DNA of 64,000 bases from Tiliqua scincoides (GCF_035046505.1 NC_089821.1:37877348-37941347); one strand, 5' to 3'. Positions 37,560-50,631 are shown, numbered from the stretch's first letter. The notes: generated from the sequence alone by a model not told the origin. Numbers and translations: made by a program.

Positions 37560-38939
37560 TGCTGCAGGGTTCAGCATGTGGTATACTTTCATTCTGCTCA
37601 TACCGTCTGTATGTTAGGTGTAGATAGTGCCCTAAATTTACTATATCCTCGCAATGAGCTCGAAGCAGTACACAAGGTTTTTTCCCCCCATAGTCTACAG
37701 TACAGGCACTGGCAGTGTCCACGCTAAGACTTGTGTGCCTTATGTAAACTGCATCACATTCCTTCAGACTATTCCAGTACCTTATGAAGCATGTGTAAGT
37801 CTTTTGGAAGATACAAAGGTAGCACTTTGCACATCTAATACAAGCAGGATTGACCTTTGCATGAAGTGAAGTGAAAGCATCCTGTTCAATGGCAAAGTTG
37901 GACAGTGAGTCTGAAGAGAATCATGACAGTGGCATCCCCTTATCCCACCAAGTTAGCAGAAAGAAGTGACCTGGAGCCCACTCGCCTTCTCTTCTCTCCT
38001 CTTACCCTAAGCTACTCTCAGCATGTAGCCTCCAACCTCTATGCCACTCCAGTGTCACATGACCCACTCCCCCGTTCATTAAACCAAGGATGGCATTGAG
38101 GATAGAGGCTGCATGTGATGAGCAGCTTGGAAGAAGAAATAGGGTCCCGGCGCATCTCCCTTCTCTCTCTTTGTCCACTGGGGGTTGCATGGGTTTGCAG
38201 GGGCAGCAAACTTTACCTGAACTCCTTCCTAGAAAGGCAGAACATGAGAAGTCCTGTTAATAGAGGTATCCTGTGTGATGTCCCTTAAGTTCTCACAAGC
38301 AATGACATTTCTTTCTGTTCAGGCTCCAGGCATTATGAATAACGTAAGTCTGAGCGGTTGAAATCCAAAATCATCCATTTTATGAAATGTCTTTATAACA
38401 CACTGAAGACCAGTCTTTTAATTAGAAAGTGATCAACTCTGTGAGACATGTTGAAACAATCACAAAAGGAATCTCAGTTAGAGAGCCTGCAAATGAAATA
38501 TCTGTGACTTTTTGTCTTGCTTTTTTAAAAAAAGAAAGAAAAGACAAATTACGTATCTTAACACGAGCACAGAACTAAGAAAATATGACTGCAAGTTGAC
38601 AGTAAATACTAAAAGACTATATACCAAATACTAAAATGATTTTATTGTACAGATTATTGTGATGGGTGGTAGTGATTGTATTAGGAAGGAACCACTGAAT
38701 AGTACACTGGGTTTTTGAATCTTTAGCCTCTGAAGATTTTTTTTTAACTCATAGAAAATGCAACTTTTAAAGAGTACAGTTCAGAAACTTCCACGTGTGG
38801 GTTTTGAAAGTATGGTTTGAAAACGCTAGTGGTTGTCCAATATCTGTGAGTTTTGAGTTCCCAGAGGAGGCAAGATGGTGTTCAAGACCGTCTCTGGGAA
38901 ATATAGATTTATTTTTTTCGGGGTGTGGGGGGGGGGAAA
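37560..38939. other. No gene seen
   Basis: Mixed sequence without a recognised repeat; a G run near 38925. The frames are short. Confidence 0.5.
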
Positions 38940-40480
38940 TATAGATTTTTATTTAAAAAGTTTCATACTACAATAAATAATATAAAGGAAAGAAATCACA
39001 TTTTACATTTACAACTACAGTCACATTACATCAACTGTTTAACTAGAACACAGATACATCACGTTATAGGTGGATTCACCCCATCTAACCACTCCCACCA
39101 TTTTTTCCTCCTGTCTCTACCAGTTCTCATCCTTTCGTAAGCTGCGACACCATATACTTTGGAGACCACAAAGTGGACCCATCCCTGCGTGTTGGTGGAC
39201 TTTTTCTCCTTTATTTCTTTTCCCCTTTGGATACCCAGCACAAAAAGGACATACAGATTTATCAATCTTACCGTAGACCACGGCACCTCCCACCTCTCGT
39301 CTCTTCCCCTCTGTTGTCCTCTTGGGTCCCCTCATACCACCTGCCGGCTCCTTCCCAGAGACAATAGTCTCCCAGGTCTGTTGGGCCAGTTCAGGCCACT
39401 TAAAGGCCCTCGCTATGCCCCTCCACAACTCCTTCGCCGGCATACACTCTTGGACGAAATGGGCTACCATTTCTATCAGTGGCGGGGCGCCTACCGATCT
39501 AGAGGGTCCCGACCCTGAACAGGTCAGCCTCTTGCACCTCTTCTGATCTTCTGGCAACCATGGGTTTGCTGCTCCCACCCTGAGGACCTGATGGAAAGCC
39601 CTCCACCTTAATTCCCATAAACTAAAGGGGATTCTCTTCTCGCTAAAGGCACTGTGCACCACCTTCTCCTGCAAGAGGTACACGGAAAGGTGCGTCTTAC
39701 TTTGCTGTTTCTCTTGGTGAGGCCTCATGATAAACTCCTGTACCATCATTTCATATACATAACGCTTGAGTTGTTTCCCTTCCAGTCCGCTGGTTTTGTA
39801 CGGCTTGGCCAAGAGCCCCATCTCCTTCATCAGAGTCACTGCCTCCCTCATGTACTCCAGCAAAGATCATTTTATCGCATGAGTGAGTACGTATTCCGTC
39901 TCTTCTTTTGCCCACCATTTCTGTCCCCAGGTCGTCTTTTCCCAAGTGTCTCTGAATTGGGCCCATACAGATGCAAAAGCTCCCCCTTCCTGCAGCCTCT
40001 GCCTCCATTTCACCCAGTTGCCAAAGTTATAGGAGACAAAGGTTGCCAAGAACAAAGGTCCCAGGGCCCAAACCTCTAGTCCTCCTTCTTTCACTTTCTT
40101 ATATGCCATCGCTCAGGCAAGAGGGAAGAAGGCAGTGCCCCACAAGAAAACAAAAGCCTGATGGGTAACCTTGTCCATCACCTGTTTCGGCGTCCAATTT
40201 CCATGGCCAAATTGGATGCCATCAAAACATAATACATGTTGACATAACGCGCCCTTTGCTACAGGTTCAAGTTCCATTTTTTCCACCTCTTCAGTTTTTC
40301 CTCCACCTTAGGGGCCCAGTTTCCAGTTCTCTTCCCACTCTCTTTGTTTCAATCCAAAAATTATACCTAGACTGTCTCTGGGGGTATGGGCCCTTTGCCA
40401 GAGCTCATCCTCACTTGTTGTCTTGGGCTTTTCCCCTTCCTTGTGGTGAGTAGGAGAGACTAGAGCAAAAGCGGATTTTG
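38940..40480 (-). mobile_element. Tx1-like LINE, 3' half, decayed
   Basis: On the minus strand, from high to low coordinates: WAPKVEEKLKRWKKWNLNL, then YKKVKEGGLEVWALGPLF, the long frame 39117-39863 (MLEYMREAVTLMKEM..., WRAFHQVLRVGAANPWLPED, a C...H...C stretch with VQECMPAKELW), and an AT-rich 3' untranslated part to about 38940. This order, after the reverse transcriptase core, is that of L1-superfamily elements of Tx1 type, known from vertebrates. At least two frame breaks separate the parts; the catalytic core is missing. Clade by memory only. Confidence 0.65.
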
Positions 40481-43074
40481 CTTGATCTTTTGCTCTGTGA
40501 ATCTGGTTGGAATGGGGGGGAGGAGGAGGGGAGGGGGAAGCCCCATCCCATTCCCTTGGAGTAGCAGCATAATAGGCATGTATAGGATGGTGTCATTTAA
40601 AGCATCATGTGGAATGGGGCTTTGGATGGGGTGGTGAACTGATGGGAATCCCTCCTTCTCCAATCTGCCACTGATAGAGCCCCTCTCATCAGCTCTTGGG
40701 TCCTCTTTCTGCTCTCTAAGAATAAGAAAGAAGATCAGCGCAATGGCAATCCCCTTCCCATGGTGCGGGAGGAAGAAGGGGGAACAGGTGCTGTGGGGGC
40801 CACTGTTTCCTCCCCCTTGTCCACTCAGCTGCAGCTCAGTGGGCAGAGAGAGTGAAGAACAGGCTATGATGACACCGGCAGCACCTTTCTCTCCTTCTTC
40901 CTCCAGCTCCGCTATTAGTGAGTGGGAAGAGGATCAAAGCGCTGATAAGAGGAACTCTTTCCTGACTAGAGAATGAAACAACCTGCAAGCTAGAAAGTAT
41001 AAAGCATGCCAGGGGTAAGTCTTGACACTCAGCACTGATTACATCCCAAAACAGACCCACAAGGTGCCAGTGACATTCACATCATCACATTCCAGATTGC
41101 AAGCATAAGAGCAATCAACGCACTATCTAAGGGAAGTATCGCATTTGCAAATGTAAAAATGTTGCATTTTTGGGTGTCTGTTAAATGAAGTACGATATCG
41201 CAGAATCTTGAAGGAAGGCATCTGGACTGCGAATGACTAATTGGGAATAAATGCACAGTGGTGGAGAAACCACATATGTGGAAAGTCTTGACATGTCATA
41301 TTCAGCCTCTCTAACACTAGAAAGGATCATCTATTTAGGTACACTACCTGATGCTGCACTTTCAGCAATGTTAAGCATGTGGAGATCTGTTCTGGACCTG
41401 GATAGGCCAAAATGGATGTTACATGAAAGTTCCATGATTTAACTCTAGGCATTGTTTTATTTTGCAAAGAGCAGTGGGGAAAGTTTGGATCAGAGCTTTG
41501 GCATGGAAAGGAGAATTTAACCTTTTGTCCTCACACTGACTTCTCAACTTAAATTGCCCCCCAAGGAAAAAGCCAGTATCTGCAGAGAGAAAAATGTATG
41601 GACACAATTTGTACCTGTAATTTAGCCAAGAGCAGCATCAGGGAAGCAATTTGGATATGGCTCTGCCATTACTACGATATTTGCATCCTGGGCAACTGTG
41701 TCCTGGTCATTGGCATCCTTGGATATTCACATCTGGTTTTTTGGGGGGAGGGGAAATCCCAGTCACACTGTTATTTTTCTATTATTTTACTGTTACTACC
41801 CCTTGCCATACCAACTTAAAAAGGTTTTAGTTGAAACAGCCAGTCTGGCCTCAGTTGCCATGTAAGGCCAGAGACAGGCAATAGCACAGGGGGAAAAGCC
41901 AGCCAGGCCTAAGTAATAGGAAGGATTTTATAATTCACCCCCAAATTTAGATTTGCCCCTTTAGGGGTTATTAGGGCAAAATCCTTAATTATGTTTTTAA
42001 GTATTTGTATGGGTAGCCTTTGTAAGCAAAAAACCAAGTCAATATCTCATTGGGTCTAAGAGATATGCGTGAAAACATATTTTACCCCTTTTCATCCCTT
42101 TCGGGGTTGAATTTCTAAAAACCCCTTCTTAGTTGGTCCTTACATAATAGAAGGAATATACTCCCTGAATTTCATGATTCTAGGTCCAGAGGTTTGGGCT
42201 GGACGTTGATGAATCAGTCAGGACATTTGATTTTTTATACATAGATTGGGACACAAATGTTCGGGATGCAAAAAGAATGGACACAAATGTCCATAAACTG
42301 GGACGCATTCAACCGGGACCAGTTGTCCAGGATGCAATGATCCTATCACTGGCTGTGCTACAGGCGGAAGAGTAATGCACCCCCTGTTCCATGGATGTGA
42401 ACTAAATCACACCCCCAGCTGCTTTTTGAAAAATATAGTAATTAGCCAGTAGAGAAGAAAGAATGACTTGGTTCAGAATAATTATGCTCTCTTTCTCTCT
42501 CTCATACAAATATATTATATATAATGCTAGGTATTTCTAATCCCTTGAAAATCCCAAGAATGGAGATCGCCCTTGGGTAAAAAGAAATGCCTGCTACGCT
42601 TCTCTGACAGATGAGAGCTGAACATTATTACTTCTCTCTCTTCCTTCAGGGCAGGTCACCCTTTCAGTTCAACACCATAATGTGCCACTAATTCCCAGGG
42701 CCTCATAACTCTTTCAGATTTAAGCATTTCATTGTAGTTGAAAAGCATCTATTTTCTGTGACCATGATGCAAAGTTAGTTACTTTTCATCAAAATAGAAC
42801 CAGCAGAAGAAGGGCTTGGCTTAGATAAGATTTACAGGTCCGTGCACGATTCCCCCCAGTTTTAATAAGGTATACATGTTAGGTGTCTAATATTTTTTCC
42901 ACTTAATAGTTCTAGCCTGCCCTAACTTCATATCCAACGATGAATGAAATTCTTGGGCTCAAGGCAGTAAACAGGCCTGGAGATTTGGGCGCAGTTTCCA
43001 ATGTTGTAAAACATGCTACTATACAGTACTTTTAGAAACATAGAATTTCTGGTAGAAACTTGCAGATGTCATGG
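40481..43074. other. No gene seen
   Basis: 40500-40960 is GC-rich without known motifs; 41000-41830 and 42370-43070 are AT-rich. See the separate entry for 41830-42365. Confidence 0.45.
41830..42365. repeat. Possible old dispersed repeat, family unknown
   Basis: 'tgattctaggtccagaggtt', 'gatgaatcagtcaggacatt' and the following 'gggacacaaatgt' cluster look familiar as repeated DNA, but I cannot name the family or find ends. Confidence 0.3.
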
Positions 43075-43590
43075 GAGAGCTTCTAAGGGCCTGGCTCCAT
43101 GCTGTCAGCGCTGGCCCAGCACTGGTGCCAAGTATAACAAACATGGTGTAAAGAACATCAGTGATGCTTACCACTGGCCCAGCGCCCATCCGTGCTGGGC
43201 CAGCACCAGCTGGGCGCACCTCGCATGCCATCTGGAGTTCATCCCTTGCTCCAGGTGGCAAAAAGCTGAGTGGGGGCAGAGGGAGGCATTCCAGGACAGA
43301 GGGAGGGTAGGGGCAAGGCAGGGACCGTGGAGCTCTACTCCACTGGATCTAGAGCCCTACGTTGGCCCTCCTGGCCTGACACAGGACTGCTTTACTCTGC
43401 GCTATCTAAAGAGCCGGTGCACTCAAGTAGCCCCATTGCGGAGCCTCTTCCCTTATCTGCAGGAAGGATATGAATGTCCCCTTTCCCTGAAAAGCCACTG
43501 GCAGCTGCCTGACAACCACAGAATATAGCTGGAGCCATTTCAGCACTGCTGCTCCTCTGGGCGCTGGGCAGCTCAGGATTGGGCTATAAA
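43075..43590. repeat. GC-rich repeat with Harbinger-like ends
   Basis: From 'agggcctggctccatg' to 'gctcaggattgggctat'. The right end complements GGGCxCAATCCTGAGC of the element at 60622-61188, and both contain 'gcccagcactgg' and a GA-rich centre. The 171-codon frame across it is not recognisable protein. Confidence 0.55.
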
Positions 43591-44006
43591 AAGGTACGCC
43601 TTTGGAGACCTTCCTACCATGGATGAAACCTGTGAGACTGATTGTACAAATAGGTGTTACAATAGTATCATCACCACCTAATGATTTGCAGTATGCAATA
43701 CTGCTGAAAGATCCAATGGATAAAAAGGTATAATTTCCCCAGTCAACTTCTGGGTGTAGCTTGTCAACCAGTCTCCAGAGCTAAATGGCTTATGATATCA
43801 ACATGAGCGCTTGAGGGATTGATATAAAGGTAGCCCCTAATGTAAGAACATCCAACTTGTCCTAACTTAAGGATAGCCATGCTGTGCATTTGTACAAGCA
43901 CTGTTTGTCCGCTCTGACTTTTTTTGCAAACGCAATAGTTCTTATTTTGAATCAAAGAGAGATGTTGCATTTTGGAGATACAGGAGTGGTAGGCAAAGGA
44001 GACCCA

Positions 44007-44184
44007 GGGCCCATCCTATCCAACTTTCCAGCTCCAGTGCAGCTGCAATGCAGCCCTGAGGTAAAGGAACAAATGTTCCCATACTTTGAGGAGGCCTCTG
44101 AGACTGCCTCCCCACCACAGGTTGCTGTGCATGCCCCATTGGCACAACTGCACGGACATTGGAAAATTGGATAGGATAGGGCCC
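44007..44184. mobile_element. Harbinger-like MITE, 178 bp
   Basis: Ends 'gggcccatcctatccaactt' and 'aattggataggatagggccc', flanked by CCA on both sides. Interior 'ggaggcctctgagactgcct' is shared with 58034-58246. Confidence 0.8.
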
Positions 44185-44451
44185 CCAGTAAAGTAATTAA
44201 CAGAACTACACTTGTGTTCCTTTCCAACTACTACAAATGCAAATTGTAACTTACTGTAAAATGCAAGTTGTAAAATGCAACTACTACAAATGCAACCCCT
44301 GCAATCTAAACTGCACTAAGGCTCATTTTGTACCAAAAAAAGTGGGTTTACATTATGTACATTCATAAGGGAGTGAATTATTACACAGACCTAAACAAAA
44401 AAAACACTTTAAAAGTTGCCAAGAACATTTGAACAAATTTATGATATTTTC

Positions 44452-44575
44452 GGAGTGCTGAATCAAAAAATGGTATTGATTTTGCCCGATTGCCTCTAGT
44501 TGTGGGAAAATGGCATAGCCACCTTATATGTCGCTTCAGGCAGCTGCCTTGTGAGGAAGCCAACGCCATGGCTTG
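44452..44575. repeat. Diverged relative of the 26329 palindrome
   Basis: 'ggagtgctgaatcaaaaaat', 'gattttgcccgat', 'aatggcatagcc' and 'tgtgaggaagcca' follow the left arm and centre of the palindrome in order. The second arm is missing. Confidence 0.65.
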
Positions 44576-44994
44576 TACATAAGTAGGGGATTACCTGTAC
44601 CTTTAAAATTAGATCAGGATTGTAGCATCTTCAATCCCCAGATCATTGGTTTTCACATTTGCAAAGAACAAAACAATCTTCCCTGTCTTGTCTGTTGCAT
44701 GGCCAGTGAGAGCTTTTCTTCTGTAAGATGTAACTAACTCATGAAGACAATGTTCTTCCTACTTGTGTTATACACATTGGTCACAACACTGTTGTGAGGA
44801 AAGAGTTGGATAATATAAAATATAAAAAATGCCTATCTGAGCTCCATGGATGAAGGGTGAGACAGAAATATAATAGATGGACAATAAACACATGTACCAT
44901 CTTAAGACATTAACAATTACTGTGCAAACTGCTGTGCAGGAGGTCATGCCACAAAGATTCCCACATCATCATTTGGGCACCAGTTAATGATTTT

Positions 44995-45176
44995 AACCCA
45001 TTTCTGCCCAGCCCACAGGCGTACATATTATATTATTATTATTATTATTATTATTATTAAAAGTATTTATATACTGCTTTCCAATGGAAAGTTCATAAAG
45101 CGGTTTAAAGAGAAAATCAAATATTTGATCCCTGTTGCATATATGCAACGTTGGGCAAAAAGTGGGTTCCCATATT
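44995..45176. mobile_element. piggyBac-like mini-element split by a SINE/LINE tail
   Basis: 'ttaacccatttctgcccagc' at the left and 'gttgggcaaaaagtgggtt' at the right are inverted ends preceded by TTAA. Between them (45027-45113) an antisense LINE/SINE tail with an (ATT)n run and 'ctttccaatggaaagttcat' has been inserted. The other copies, 54947-55025 and 55489-55567, are about 80 bp. Confidence 0.65.
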
Positions 45177-46244
45177 AACAGACGGTGTTTGATAAAAGGC
45201 AACAGGATTACTTTAATGAGAAAGGCGACACAAGTGAGGCACTAACAACGATACGTTATTGGAGTGTCTCTTTGGAAAACTGTTCTGGAACTATTACTTC
45301 ACAGCCTGTATCAACGTCATCAGCATGACCTAGCATCATTTTGTATGGTCAATTCCATTTAGTAAAAGATGGTTTAGGACTTAAGCATTGTTCAAATGTA
45401 TCCATGATTGGAGTTGTAACAATGGCATACATCAGGGTGCACAGACTTCAGATGTGTGAGATCTAGTTTGAATTGTACTAGAATCCAGAGGTCCACCAAC
45501 CAAAACTAGGTTCAGAATAGTGGCTGAGGCAAAGCCAGATACAGAATTGGGGGACAGACGGACGATAACTAATTACCTATTATTCTCCATGAGCCACATA
45601 GTGGGATAACCTGCATATACCCATACAAAAGTACATCTGAGTCAGTACCGGTGAGAGATTCTAACACAAAGCAGAGCTGCACCGTACCTTGTCAAAGGCA
45701 ACTAATTAATATTTTACAGGCGGGAAAACTGTAACTATGTGGTCAGCTACTGCAGATATTTTCTTACAATTTTTAATTGTTATCATTATAGTACAATCAT
45801 ATATGTGTTTACTCAGAAGTATGTCCCAATGTTTCCAGTGGAGCTTATTCCCAGGTAAATGTGCATAGAATTACAGCCTTAAACTGCTGATCTGCTGGAA
45901 GCCATCCGAAATTCTACTAGTAGATGCCAATCTACCTTCTTCCTGGTCCTTGTGTACATCATAAAGCGAACATTTGCTTATTCCATATAGAGCATAGTTC
46001 ACTTACAGTGCAACCGGATACATAATCAGCAGGAGTTTACCTGAAGTAAATTCCACTGCATTCAGCTCTTTACTCAGGAGGTCTGGGGACACCAGCTCGA
46101 AACAAGTGGAAGGATCCAAGAACCGTCAACGCACAGATACACTGATGAGCTGACCCTCAGAGGGAGAGAGGAGTTGCTGTCAAGACAAGTGTGGGAGGCA
46201 GTCAGAGGGAGGCCAGACCGGGAAAGAATCCAGCTGGAATGCAG
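45177..46244. other. No gene seen
   Basis: One partial short MITE (45808-45888). A possible second scrap at 46010-46080 is too decayed to call. Confidence 0.45.
45808..45888. mobile_element. Short MITE, partial
   Basis: 'gtttactcagaagtatgtcc', 'ggagcttattcccaggtaaa' and 'gcatagaattacagcc' follow the 90-bp family in order; the left end is decayed. Confidence 0.6.
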
Positions 46245-46375
46245 CGTTCTATGAAAGAATAGAAATTGTAAAAATCCCTATGGGGGTTTAGAAAGTTTGC
46301 CTATGTAAACTGCCTTGAATTAAAGTCTGAGGAGAAATCTGACAAGCTAGAAAGGCGGTATATAAATACCAGAAT
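46245..46375 (+). mobile_element. SINE/LINE 3' tail
   Basis: 'gtaaactgccttgaattaaa', 'gaggagaaatctgac' and 'gaaaggcggtatataaatac' form the 3' end usual in L2- or RTE-driven SINEs. The head is not recognised. Confidence 0.5.
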
Positions 46376-46379
46376 TAGT

Positions 46380-47410
46380 ATTACTCCCAAGTATGTGTCC
46401 ATAGCCGCAAATAGCGAAGTAAAACATTTCAAGGAAAGGAATTCCAGTTTCGTAATCATTTTAGTCACCCTCTTTTGCACCTTTTCCATTTCTACTACAT
46501 CCTTTTTGAGATGTGGTAACCAGAACTGGATGCAATACTCCAGGTGTGGCTTTACCATCGATTTGTAGAATGGTATTATAATATTCGCCACCTTATTCTC
46601 AATACCTTTTTTAATGATCCCAAGCATAGAATTAATCTTCACCGCTGCCGCACATTGGGTCGACACTCATCAAGCTGTCCACCACTACTCCCAAGATCTC
46701 TCTCCTGATCCATCACAGACAGATCAGAACCTATTAACCTATGTGTAAAGTTTTGATTCTTTCCCCCAGTGTGCATGACTTTATATTTACTTGCATTGAA
46801 ACACATCTGCCATTTTGCTGCTCATTCTACATTTGGAGAGATCCTTCTGGAGCTCTTCATAACCTATTCTGGTCTTCAGCACTCGGAAAAGTTTGGTGTC
46901 ATTCACAAACTTGGCCACCTTACTGCTCAGCCCTGTCTCCAGGTCATTTATGAACATGTTAAAAAGCACCAGTCCCAGGACAGATCCTTGGGGCACACTG
47001 CTTTTCACCTCTCTCCACTGTGAAAATTGTCCATTGACACCCGCTCTCTGTTTCCTGGTCCTCAAACAGTTCTTAATCCAGGAGAGGACCTGCCCTCTAA
47101 TTCCCTGACTGTGAAGTTTCCTCAGCAGCCTTTGGTGAGGGACCATATCAAATGCCTTCTGAAAATCCAGATATATAATATCCACAGGTTCTCCCGCATC
47201 CACATGCCTGTTGACCTTTTCAAAGAATTCTATAAGGTTCATGAGGCAAGACTTACCCTTACAGAAGCCATGCTGATTCTCCCTCAGCAAGACTTGTTCG
47301 TCTATGTATTTTGAGATTCTATCTTTGATGAGGCATTCCTCCATCTTACCTGGAACAGACATTAGGCTGACCAGCCTATAGTTTCCCAGGTCCCCTTTTT
47401 AAAGATTGGA
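46380..47410 (-). mobile_element. CR1 LINE reverse transcriptase fragment
   Basis: Minus strand 46787-47362 reads LLRENQHGFCKGKSCLMNLI, IIYLDFQKAFDMVPHQRLL, SSVPQGSVLGLVLFNMFIND and KFVNDTKLF. The last is the catalytic F-ADD box with its second and third positions changed (FVND), so the enzyme is dead. Downstream, 46301-46666 continues in another frame (PFYKSMVKPHLEYCIQFWLP). Truncated at both ends; older than the CR1 3' ends at 11741 and 63322. Confidence 0.93.
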
Positions 47411-50146
47411 AATATTTTAATTCATCAGGCTAAAGAAGAACTCAGATGAACCACCCTTAAAGATTTAAACTGCACCGCAGTGAGGTCAGACCTCACATAA
47501 ATAGGTTTCATACTAGACTTCATTGCCATTAAAGTCAAGATTCTTAAAACCATCACACACAGTCTTAAATATATGTGCAAGCATTAAGAGATTATGCCCT
47601 GCACATATAATAGATTACACATTACAAATCTATGCGCAATTCCTTTTGGTGATGAAAGAGCAAGGAGTATAGGATGAACTGAAAGGTTAATGTAAAAAAC
47701 ATTTAAATCATGCCCCCCCCTTCCACCAATAACAGCTGGCTCATAAACCAAAAGTAATTGCACTTAAAAATTCAATGTTCCAAAGTTTCTGCAGTTAAAT
47801 GATCTTCTGCTGGAGAAGTCTATTCATGGAACTAAACTATAAAATACAGGAACAGCATCTTTAATAGGTTGCAGATACCACGTTCTGGCTCAAATATAGC
47901 GACTTTGCTGGAGGCTATAATGACAAAGTAATGTAACTTGGATACTACTGGGACCAATTTGCTGGTGTGGTGTGCAGGGTGCAGTGTTTTCCTCTTGTAA
48001 TTAGTGCAAGGGGGATGCTTGCCATTCACTTTGGTTATTATAGTAAATCCAGATGCAGTTCTATCTCTGTTGACTTGCAAGGTATTTCGTGTATTTTCCA
48101 CAAATTGGCCATTGCTAAAAATAAATCTGTTTCATAATTCTAACAGCAAAATGGTCAGCATCAGTTACTGTATATATACATATATATGTGTGCATGCTGG
48201 TGTGGGTAGGCATGGGTATCTTTGGGTGTTTTTTTCTTCTCCATGGTGAAGCTACACACTTTCCATAGAAAGGAGAGCCACCAAGTTCCTGAAATCCAGC
48301 AACCAGATTATGGTTAAATTTGAAAATAAAAAGATTCCTCTGCAGCACTGCATCCACTTTTTGTTATTCATACTTCATACTTGTGTTATCCTTGAATACA
48401 TTTACAACATATTTCCTTGTTTATCCTTCCATCAGGCAGTTCATAAATAAGTTCTTTGTTTAGCCTTACTGTACAACCCTGTGAATTAAGCCTTGCCAAA
48501 TCACAATCTCCCAGACTAAAACCAAGCAGTGATTCTGGGTTTCCCTATACCAAATGAAATGGTCCAGCCACTCCCCTGCAGGGAGTGGAATATTGCTTGC
48601 AACAATGTGATGTCATTTTTTGTCATGCTTATACCATTTATTTTAAAGTTGCTGAACTATCAGCAACCTTTATTTAGTCTGCACACCCACTGGCATGGAT
48701 TGCATTTCATTTTCTTTTAGTGCTGTGCATCATAGATTTTAGGCAGTTAGAAACAAATAACAGGAACTATGCCACATGGGAAAGTGCTTGTGTGTACATT
48801 GTGTACAGAAGTAGTTTTCTTGGTGATGGTTTCCCCAAACTGATTCTAGTCTGGCAGAGAGAACTATAAGGAACGTGAGCACAACCAGGAGGGGGTGTGA
48901 TGCAGGCAGGTTAGGTAAGGAGACTTTCAGATGTCTTCTTTGTACCTTAAGGAGGCAAATGATCTGATGAAGAGCAACTTTGCTTGCAACTGAAATAATT
49001 CATGCTTGTATCTCTTGAGCCAAAGGAGGAGCTTCCTTGATTCAGAGGGCTTTCTGTCTTCTTACCAGGAGCCAGCCATACCCTCAACTTCAACAGGAGT
49101 GAATTTTTTTTATCTATCATGCAGTTATGATCCATACCTCCAGCTGCCATGGGATATCACTTCTCTATTGCTGTGGAGACACACACACAGGCTACAATCC
49201 TATTTATACTTTCCTGAGAGTAAGCCCCATTGAACAAAATGGGACTTCTGAGTAGACATGCATGGGATTGCACTGACAGAGTTCGAGCTAGATATGATTC
49301 TACAGAGCAGTGGGCCAGCTCCAGCCATCAATAATTTCTGTTGTTTTTATACAGGACAAACTTGCTTTTCATCTTTCTTCTCTTTCGGTTACATCATAAA
49401 CATTGGGGATACTCGGGTTCTAAAGGCCCAGAAGATAAAAATTACAAAACAGTTGTAGCACACTATAGACCCCTTCTGAACTCAGCAGCTTTCACGCCAG
49501 TATTAAGAATAATGAGGCTGTAAGAGACAGCAGTACACACATTTAATTGTCAGCAGCACAAATCTCATTCCCTTAGGGCACTCCATCTTTTCTCAGCTGA
49601 AAGGGCAAGCATAGCCCATTACAACATTAAGCAGCTGATGAATGACCTTGTTGTTTCACTTGCAATTCACAATTGATCATGTCCAATTAAAGCCTAAGAA
49701 AAATCAATTGTTCCTACCCTAGACTATTTACATTAATAAGTAATTAATGAATTTACTAACATATGTAAAAGGTATGCATGTGTGTTTGTATTACATACAA
49801 CCCACATTTTCCTCCTTTTACTGGAATTGTGAAGTAATGGAATTATCCCTCAGTTTGGTGCTAATACCTATTTCTAAAAGGGGAATGTTTAAATTTCTAT
49901 CAAACTAGGACATCCTACCATGTCCTTTTTAGTGTGCAGCAAGCAAGAATAAAAAGGTTATCATTTTCAATATAAGATCATCATAATTAGTGCTTTTCTG
50001 CAATTATTGGTTTGTTCTAATTCAAGTTCTAATGTTTAGTACATTAAACAAATTGGTACTTTCCTTTCACTTAGGGTTAGGTAGTGCACAAGCCATCTTC
50101 CTTGCACCCCCCCCCCCCAAGATGAGTCCTAGAGATTCCCCAACTA
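47411..50146. other. No gene seen
   Basis: Mostly single-copy-looking AT-rich DNA with one short MITE at 49190. It has the longest low-repeat stretch in the window (about 47450-49150). A C run is at 50107-50118. Confidence 0.45.
49190..49280. mobile_element. Short MITE, about 90 bp
   Basis: 'ggctacaatcctatttatac', 'ctgagagtaagccccattga', 'gggacttctgagtagacatg' and 'gggattgca', in the family's order. Confidence 0.75.
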
Positions 50147-50158
50147 CTTTTGAGAATC

Positions 50159-50631
50159 CCCTGGGGACTGGGGATAAGAATAGGCCCTCAGTTTGGCTGT
50201 ACTTGTCATAAGAGGCGACTAAACAGCCACCAGGTAGATGGGACTGGTTAGCCTGGGAGGGCAGCTCATCTGAGAGAAGGAAAACTCTGATCCCAAACCT
50301 CCACTGCCTTGTGGCTACATCCAGTTATGGAAAAGGCTTCAGGAGTCAACCTCGAGGCAAAATCCGGAGCTGGAGGCCCTGAGGCAGTTCATGGCTGAAC
50401 ACAGTCACGTTCTGGCAACTCCTGCGACGCCGCTGGAACCAACCGTATTGGCCTCTGGCTTTTCACTGGACCATTTCAGCAACGTGGAGAGGGGGGATTT
50501 GCTGCATGGGAAACAGGCTATCCTCCATACCTACTTTACTCAGGCTTCACGCACTGGAGAGGACACTCTGTTCCAGAACCACCATTCAGAGTGTGATACC
50601 ATAGTCTTCTGAGACTGAAGGATGCCAACAG
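50159..50631 (+). mobile_element. 473-bp non-autonomous LINE deletion derivative
   Basis: Flanked by a perfect 12-bp direct repeat 'cttttgagaatc' (50147-50158 and 50632-50643). The first part (cagtttggctgtacttg..., aagaggcgactaaacagcc) looks like a LINE 5' leader. The last ~75 bp (ccagaaccaccattcagag ... gactgaaggatgccaac) match, in reverse complement, the 3' end of the LINE fragment at 219-300. No reverse transcriptase lies between. The target duplication shows it moved as a unit, presumably using the parent LINE's enzyme. Confidence 0.8.

Noticed and set aside
43013-43528. 171-codon plus-strand frame
   Set aside because: Lies across a GC-rich dispersed repeat; no motif, and a similar repeat elsewhere does not keep the frame.
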